Assembly (NCBI GenBank): GCA_012295275.1 | Contig: CM022665.1 | Coordinates: forward strand, 29,908,457 to 29,972,456 | Source: Chrysomallon squamiferum | Lineage: Eukaryota > Mollusca > Gastropoda > Neomphalida > Peltospiridae | Direction: 5' to 3' | DNA: 64,000 bases | Part shown: in pieces, positions 62,706 to 64,000 of the stretch | Numbering within the stretch: the first letter of the stretch is position 1 | Layout: every line of letters begins with the position of its first letter | Made by a program: the position numbers and the translations under genes | The notes under the pieces: model-generated | The model's database searches: none | What the model was told of the DNA's origin: nothing | What the model saw: only the letters and a program-made list of their open reading frames with translations

Positions 62706-64000
62706 GTAAGAATAATAATACTTTTTCATCACAAAATGAATATGAAAAACTTGGAACTGATTGATCTGTAAAAAGGTTCAAACTCCATCTCTGTTATTTT
62801 ATATCCACCTTTACTTCATTATGTAAGAACGTTGGCAACTGATAATGGGTTCCTGATGCTGAGCTAAACACTTGAGAATGCACACAGATATAGATTCCCA
62901 AGGAGTCAGGATGCCATGCTAAGGAAGATTTAATATGTGCAATAACAGTGAAAGAAGGAAGTCGGTTACAATATTGCTGAAAAGTGACATATGCAGCTGT
63001 GCCATTTTTACATAAGGATGTAATTTTATGTGTTTCCTGTTGGTCTGACTTTGTTAATAAAAGTTAGAAACTAATGAAATGATAAGGATCATAGACTTCC
63101 ATTTAATGTACGAAACCTATAAGTTAAAAGGAACCCTGATGATGAAGACTATTGATTGTCAAAAAAAAAAAAAGGAAACCAGTAGAATTAAAGTATTAGG
63201 AAAATCTAAATATGTTTCTGAATTATTTCTTCTTTTGTAAATAGTTTTCAAATATTCTTCAGTTTAAGACGGTAAAAATGGTGTTAATAGACAATATTCA
63301 CATTGATGAAATACTTTTAATACTTTTGGTTTTGGATGATGTTTACCTACTTTGCCTTAAAATATGACTTCTTGATTTGTCTGCAGCTTTTATGGTTATA
63401 ATCACTAATTTCCTTGTCATAAATCATATAGTATATGCCTTTGTTTGCTGTACAAGTGAAGCCTTGAACTTTTATATATCTGCTTTCTGTCTAGATGTTC
63501 TGACAATATGAAATATGGGTTGTTCGTGTTCAAAAGTGGAAAATAACTTTAATTAGACATTGTACAAACTGATTAATGACTTGCTTTCTTAAATTACATG
63601 TTAAGACTGAATAAAAAGTTGTTTGTTGAATAGGCTGCTTTGAGCTGCTAACAATTCCTGAAATAAGACATCTAATTTTCAACATGATCATGTACAAATT
63701 TCTTTACGTTTTTATGCAAAACTTAAAACTGTCTGATTTTAAAATTTGGTACAGGTTTTCTATTAATATAGTTGTATTTACATTCATTTCATTGTCTGTT
63801 CTGACATCCCAGTGTGAATAACTTCTCTTAAGTACCATCATGACACATTATTGTGACATATTGCTGGCAAATTACAGACAGCAGAAACTTCATTCATTTA
63901 AATCAGTCAAGCATGACTGAAACATAATTAAAGGACACCTGTTGACATTTTCCTTTGTTACTTTCGTTCATAGAAAAACTGTTATTAGGTTACCTAGGTA

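Larger units (their letters stand above)
53762..64000. other. 10-kb stretch without recognisable coding exons; possible long first intron
   Basis: If the donor at 53762 is real, this is the start of a long intron whose next exon lies beyond the window. No open frame here (for example 58498-58785, 60617-60814 or 61829-62092) resembles a protein or is bordered by matching splice sites. The segment holds two CA microsatellites, a long T-run near 55778-55798 and a degenerate direct repeat near 62.6 kb. Short patches near 56,820-57,000 and 57,910-58,090 are less AT-rich than the rest and could be conserved non-coding DNA or untranslated exons; that is a guess. Confidence 0.4.

Noticed and set aside
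1-64000. CRISPR arrays, operons or bacterial gene clusters
   Set aside because: Direct repeats seen are microsatellites or diverged tandem copies, and all genes have spliceosomal introns; this is animal nuclear DNA.

Overview
The window is nuclear DNA from an animal. Genes are split by many short-to-medium GT-AG introns, the DNA is visibly AT-rich, microsatellites are frequent, and there are remnants of DNA transposons and of a non-LTR retrotransposon. Five protein-coding genes can be assembled exon by exon with consistent reading phases. A bark beetle/Anakonda-type junction protein, a family known mainly from protostomes, points to a protostome invertebrate such as a mollusc or an arthropod of the chelicerate type. 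I cannot place it more exactly.

Layout: (1) 420-4327, plus strand: 3' part of an ETAA1-like ATR activator; its first exons lie outside the window. (2) 8605-25921, minus strand: the largest gene, 15 exons and about 3,093 residues, a bark/anakonda orthologue with a signal peptide, three SRCR domains, CUB-like segments, beta-helix repeats, a C-type-lectin-like domain, one membrane segment and a PDZ-ligand tail. Its last exon holds a one-base frame break at a homopolymer. (3) 29122-39828, plus strand: SRBD1, a eukaryotic Tex-family protein in 17 coding exons. Its introns carry a 1.0-kb foldback transposon and a pogo/Tigger-like miniature element, and two introns seem to begin with GC. (4) 41428-43343, minus strand: COA8 (APOPT1), a mitochondrial cytochrome c oxidase assembly factor. 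(5) 44506-49257, plus strand: KLHDC2, the C-degron receptor of a CUL2 ubiquitin ligase, head-to-head with COA8.

The last 14.7 kb has little coding content: the 3' tail of an L2/CR1-like retrotransposon at 52.2 kb, a complete tRNA-Asp(GTC) on the minus strand at 53456-53527, and, about 100 bp from its 5' end, a CRE plus E-box promoter-like block facing right. A candidate first exon with a good splice donor follows, so the remaining 10 kb may be the first intron of a gene that continues beyond the window.

The five genes are ordinary single-copy housekeeping or junction genes with no shared pathway. I see no operon, CRISPR array or cluster-like new system. The most interesting points are the frame break and tandem furin sites in bark, the conserved C-degron mimicry and degron pocket in KLHDC2, a duplicated 3' splice site in KLHDC2, the two GC-AG introns in SRBD1, and the foldback element with nuclear-receptor-like half-sites.
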